This document shows, in pieces, positions 7,461 to 9,652 of a stretch of DNA of 9,652 nt. This stretch comes from Anaerolineales bacterium (GTDB lineage Bacteria; Chloroflexota; Anaerolineae; Anaerolineales; VGOW01). A program made the position numbers and the translations under genes. Location: NCBI GenBank assembly GCA_919901875.1, contig CAKKQG010000256.1:1-9652 (forward strand), read 5' to 3'. Each line of letters starts with the position of its first letter. Position 1 is the stretch's first letter. The notes under the pieces are model-generated. The model made no database searches and was not told the origin of the DNA. It saw nothing but the letters and a program-made list of their open reading frames with translations.

Positions 7461-8639
7461 TCACGGGTGAAGGCGGTTGCCCTTCGGCAGTGCGCCGTAG
7501 ATTTCCTCAAACGACTGAGCCAGCGCCCGCTCTACCACGCGCAGATCGTCCGTAGACGCGCTCAAGTATCGCACGACACAGCGCGACCCGGTCAGGTAAG
7601 CGCGGAGTATGATGTTTTTTGTGTCGGGTCGCAAGTGATCGGCTAGCCGCTTGCGCAGGTTACGGCTGTGTCCCAAGTATATAACCGGACTGGCACCTTC
7701 TGGATAACTAACTTCACCGACAGCTAACGCAATCTCGTACACGCCCGGCCCGGTTAGCACCTGATCCCGCAGAGTGGCAGCGGTCAATGAATAAACCTGA
7801 GAGAACGCAGTACCGCGCGGCGGATAGGTGTGACGACCATCGCGCCGATACGATGCAGGCAGCCCGAGTGTCTGCCGCGCCAGCGACACGGTTCGCCGCG
7901 CAATCTTGATCCCCCAGCGCTCGACAAGCCGGACGCGCAGCGCCTCGTCATCGGCAGGCTGCTCGATGAGTCCGCGGCGGAGGTTCGCGGCCTCTTCATC
8001 GAGCAAGGCTTTCAGGCGGCGCTGTAGCACGACACGAACACTCGGCATGAGATACCGTATGCTCACTGCCTGTCCCTGCGGAGTGAGCATGTTCACCCCG
8101 CGTGCGGCGCGAGAAATTAGGCTAGGGTCAACCGTCGCGGGTAGATGCCACACGAGTCGTCGTCCCTGGCGGTCCTCCGCGTCAATCCACCGGCCGAGTG
8201 CCGCTTGCGTGAACAGTTCTAAATCCAGCGGGTCACCGGAATCGAGAAACATCCTTTGATGCTGCGCCAATCCCATCAGCATCAGATGCGTCAGGCGACT
8301 GCGAGTGCTGACCAGTCTCAATTGCAAAAGCAGACGCTTGGCTTCGCTCTGATCACTCTCGCCCTCCCAGAGATACTCTTGCCCCCAGGCTGGATGACGA
8401 TACGCAATACGGATGCGCCCTTCGCGCCAACGGAATTGCCCGATGACTCCGACAGGCAGACCGGCATCCATCTCGGCTTCGGGGAAGCGAACTGCGCGGA
8501 TGTGCGCCGCGCACTGCCGAAAAACATCCGAGTCTTCAAGTTCCTCGACCAACGTTTCCGACCATGCGGGCAGGCGACGCAGATAGCGCGCCAGACGAAT
8601 CGCTCCGACAAGACGCGCGGGGAGGCTGGAAGGCGGCAC
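7461..8639 (-). CDS. sigma-54 (RpoN) C-terminal-like DNA-binding protein fused to a GIY-YIG nuclease domain
   Basis: A 392-residue two-part protein. Residues about 55-265 follow the order of the C-terminal part of sigma-54: an LTHLMLMGLAQHQRMFLDSG helix matching the '[20 protein letters not shown]' region, an HTH with DPSLISRAARG (171-181, cf. HESTISR), TPQG then IRYLMPS (cf. SPRG, LKYFFSS), and an RpoN-box-like ARRTVSLARQTLGLPAS at 247-263 against the canonical ARRTVAKYRE. Region I (glutamine-rich, activator-responsive) and most of the core-binding domain are absent. Residues 297-392 are a GIY-YIG domain: GVY 299-301, YLG 321-323, SRNLRKRLADH with R329/R331, E370 and terminal N388 (PKGN), so the active site looks complete. 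Start GTG 8639 is the only candidate after an in-frame TAG, and its ribosome binding site is weak. It lies 53 bases before the sensor gene, same strand. Function unknown: a promoter-targeted nuclease or a retired sigma factor are options. Confidence 0.85.
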   Translation of the reverse strand: MPPSSLPARLVGAIRLARYLRRLPAWSETLVEELEDSDVFRQCAAHIRAVRFPEAEMDAGLPVGVIGQFRWREGRIRIAYRHPAWGQEYLWEGESDQSEAKRLLLQLRLVSTRSRLTHLMLMGLAQHQRMFLDSGDPLDLELFTQAALGRWIDAEDRQGRRLVWHLPATVDPSLISRAARGVNMLTPQGQAVSIRYLMPSVRVVLQRRLKALLDEEAANLRRGLIEQPADDEALRVRLVERWGIKIARRTVSLARQTLGLPASYRRDGRHTYPPRGTAFSQVYSLTAATLRDQVLTGPGVYEIALAVGEVSYPEGASPVIYLGHSRNLRKRLADHLRPDTKNIILRAYLTGSRCVVRYLSASTDDLRVVERALAQSFEEIYGALPKGNRLHP

Positions 8640-8754
8640 TCTGCGATGTTGTGTGGCAATCTATGGATTCGTGGTGCGCTCATAGTGTGATCGTAGTGCA
8701 CTCTTACTCGACACTCCACTTCGTTACATCCCGTACGAACTGCTTCGCTTTGTG

Positions 8755-9045
8755 CTAAGCGAGACGAACGCAATTGCGCCCAGCGTGCTTGGCAGCGTAC
8801 ATCGCAGCGTCAGTCTGATCAAGCAGTGTTGCCAAATCCGGACAGTCTTCCATCAAACGGGCACCCCCAAGACTGATAGTGATTTTCAACCGGACAGGGT
8901 CGGTGTCAATCGGGGTATCCGCAATGCTAAGTCGCCAGCGTGCCTTTTCGCCAGCAGTGTTTGCTTTGGAAATTTTGATTGTGCGCGAGGCAGGTTCTGC
9001 GACACGGCGGATTGTTGAAGAGAATTTTTCCTGCCTAAATGTGAC
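8755..9045 (-). pseudogene. C-terminal fragment of a GGDEF diguanylate cyclase
   Basis: An open frame of 96 codons, closed upstream by TGA at 9048-9046 and without a plausible start, ends in a clear GGDEF-domain C-terminus: EKARWRLSIADTPID, KITISLGGARL, LLDQTDAAMYAAK, then HAGRNCVRLA and TAG at 8755. These match the family signatures ITVSIGVA, LL..AD.AMY.AK and GRNRV. The GGDEF/GGEEF motif and everything before it are missing, and the residues upstream of EKARW do not fit the domain well. It cannot make cyclic di-GMP. It probably derives from a full sensor-cyclase once upstream of the sigma-54-like gene and was truncated by a deletion whose junction lies near 8960-9050. Confidence 0.8.
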
Positions 9046-9049
9046 TCAT

Positions 9050-9169
9050 AAACGCATAATGAAAATAAACGAATGTGAGGGGGTGAAGCGTGCTGTTGCA
9101 GCGGGGATAGGTCTTGCTTTCGCTTCGCGCTACGCGATCTCAGAAGTGGCGCAGAAAATACTGAACTGA
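9050..9169 (+). pseudogene. fragment of a LysR-type transcriptional regulator (effector-binding domain)
   Basis: Plus-strand frame reading IMKINECEGVKRAVAAG, then IGLAFASRYAISEVAQK, stopping at 9169. It matches the conserved patch of LysR-type effector domains, 'sNEaiKrAVaaGLGiAfvSryAi.eE'. No N-terminal HTH and no further effector domain are present; the ATG at 9059 gives only 36 residues. It is the only plus-strand coding trace in the window and faces the cofE 3' end, 21 bases away. It abuts the upstream limit of the GGDEF fragment on the other strand, so both appear to be remnants flanking one rearrangement. Confidence 0.65.
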
Positions 9170-9190
9170 AAGATGGGATCTTCACCCCTA

Positions 9191-9652
9191 TTATCTGAAC
9201 ATATCCAATTCTTTTTCTCGTATCAATTCACGCGCAGTTCCCTCTCTAAATGGATAGGGAACACCGCGTGCATGAATCACTGGACGACCTTCATCTGCTT
9301 GTCCCATCAGCAGTGAGGCCGCAGCCGCCAGTTCGTCAGCGAGTCCAATTTGTGTCACGTTTAATGTGTGGTTAAAAAGATCGGTTCTGCCGCGCAAGTC
9401 AAGCAAAGCCGGGATGCCTGCCGTTCCGATTGCAACCCCAACCGCGCCATTGCGCCAGGCGCGCCCATGCGAATCATTAATGATGATCCCAAGGGTCGCA
9501 CCTGTCTCCGCCCGTAGCTTCTCGCGCAGTTCAGCGCAAGTTCGATCTGGATTTTCTGGAAGCAACAACAAATATTCCTCGCCGCCTACCGCCTCAACAT
9601 TAGAGCGGTCGACTCCAGCATTGGCGCATACAAAACCCAAGCGATGTTCAAC
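9191..9652 (-). CDS. cofE: coenzyme F420-0:L-glutamate ligase, C-terminal part (5' end beyond window)
   Basis: CofE adds gamma-linked glutamate to F420-0 using GTP, an essential step of deazaflavin cofactor F420 biosynthesis in the cytosol. The frame is open from the window edge to TAA at 9191, giving 153 residues of an enzyme normally near 250. Seen motifs: GFVCANAGVDRSNV, IIINDSHGRAWRNGAVGVAIG, AGIPALLDLRGRTDLFN, and VTQIGLADELAAAASLLMGQ with EGRPV. These are diagnostic of the CofE/FbiB N-terminal family. A TTG at 9640 is internal: residues before it (VEHR) continue the family alignment, so no start is inside the window. The protein ends shortly after the conserved core (ELDMFR), with no nitroreductase-like FbiB extension, so it is a stand-alone CofE type. 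Confidence 0.93.
   Translation of the reverse strand, partial: VEHRLGFVCANAGVDRSNVEAVGGEEYLLLLPENPDRTCAELREKLRAETGATLGIIINDSHGRAWRNGAVGVAIGTAGIPALLDLRGRTDLFNHTLNVTQIGLADELAAAASLLMGQADEGRPVIHARGVPYPFREGTARELIREKELDMFR

Noticed and set aside
8318..8773. 151-residue minus-strand ORF overlapping the start of the sigma-54-like gene
   Set aside because: The out-of-frame translation has no protein features, while the overlapping frame shows clear sigma-54-like order. Its upstream part spans the intergenic gap only by chance.
8789..8805. Sigma-54-type -24/-12 promoter (TTGGCAG...CGC)
   Set aside because: GG to GC spacing is one base too long and it falls inside the GGDEF fragment; a chance match.
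9167..9184. Hairpin between the LysR scrap and cofE as a terminator
   Set aside because: Seven-base stem needs a bulged A and a three-base loop, and no T-run follows on either strand.

Overview
The window reads as a piece of chromosome from an uncultured or environmental bacterium, most likely a member of the Chloroflexota (Anaerolineae-like). The support is indirect: an F420 biosynthesis gene (cofE), a giant soluble multi-GAF/PAS sensor protein of the kind common in that phylum, a RapA-like SNF2 helicase, and moderately high GC content. No rRNA, tRNA or CRISPR array is visible. All intact genes lie on the minus strand; the only plus-strand gene trace is a LysR-type fragment.

Layout, right to left (direction of transcription). 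9652-9191: 3' part of cofE, cut by the window edge. 9169-8755: a gene graveyard holding a plus-strand LysR-type regulator C-terminal scrap and a minus-strand GGDEF C-terminal scrap. 8639-7461: a 392-residue protein whose N-terminal two thirds resembles the C-terminal part of sigma-54 (RpoN) and whose C-terminus is a GIY-YIG nuclease domain. 7407-2962: a 1481-residue cytosolic sensor, PAS-GAF-GAF-GAF-GAF-PAS-GAF-GAF followed by an HD-GYP cyclic-di-GMP phosphodiesterase domain, with a nine-glutamate run encoded by a (GAA)9 microsatellite in the first PAS. 2961-2561: about 400 bases without a convincing gene, holding a palindrome, a dispersed-repeat-like element and the promoter of the next gene. 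2560-2016: thiol peroxidase (tpx) split by a one-base frameshift. 2014-1678: two overlapping small ORFs in different frames, one abutting tpx and the other overlapping the helicase start by 4 bases; they may be one broken gene, and the overlap carries a motif like an IS21-family terminal repeat. 1681-1: N-terminal 560 residues of a SNF2-family helicase, cut by the window edge.

Functional reading: cyclic-di-GMP signalling recurs (intact HD-GYP phosphodiesterase plus a dead diguanylate cyclase scrap about 1.3 kb upstream). The peroxidase, small ORFs and helicase are spaced like one operon. The most unusual object is the sigma-54-like/GIY-YIG fusion. It keeps a recognisable but altered RpoN box, lacks the activator-responsive N-terminal region, and carries apparently complete nuclease catalytic residues. 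It sits 53 bases upstream of the sensor gene on the same strand.
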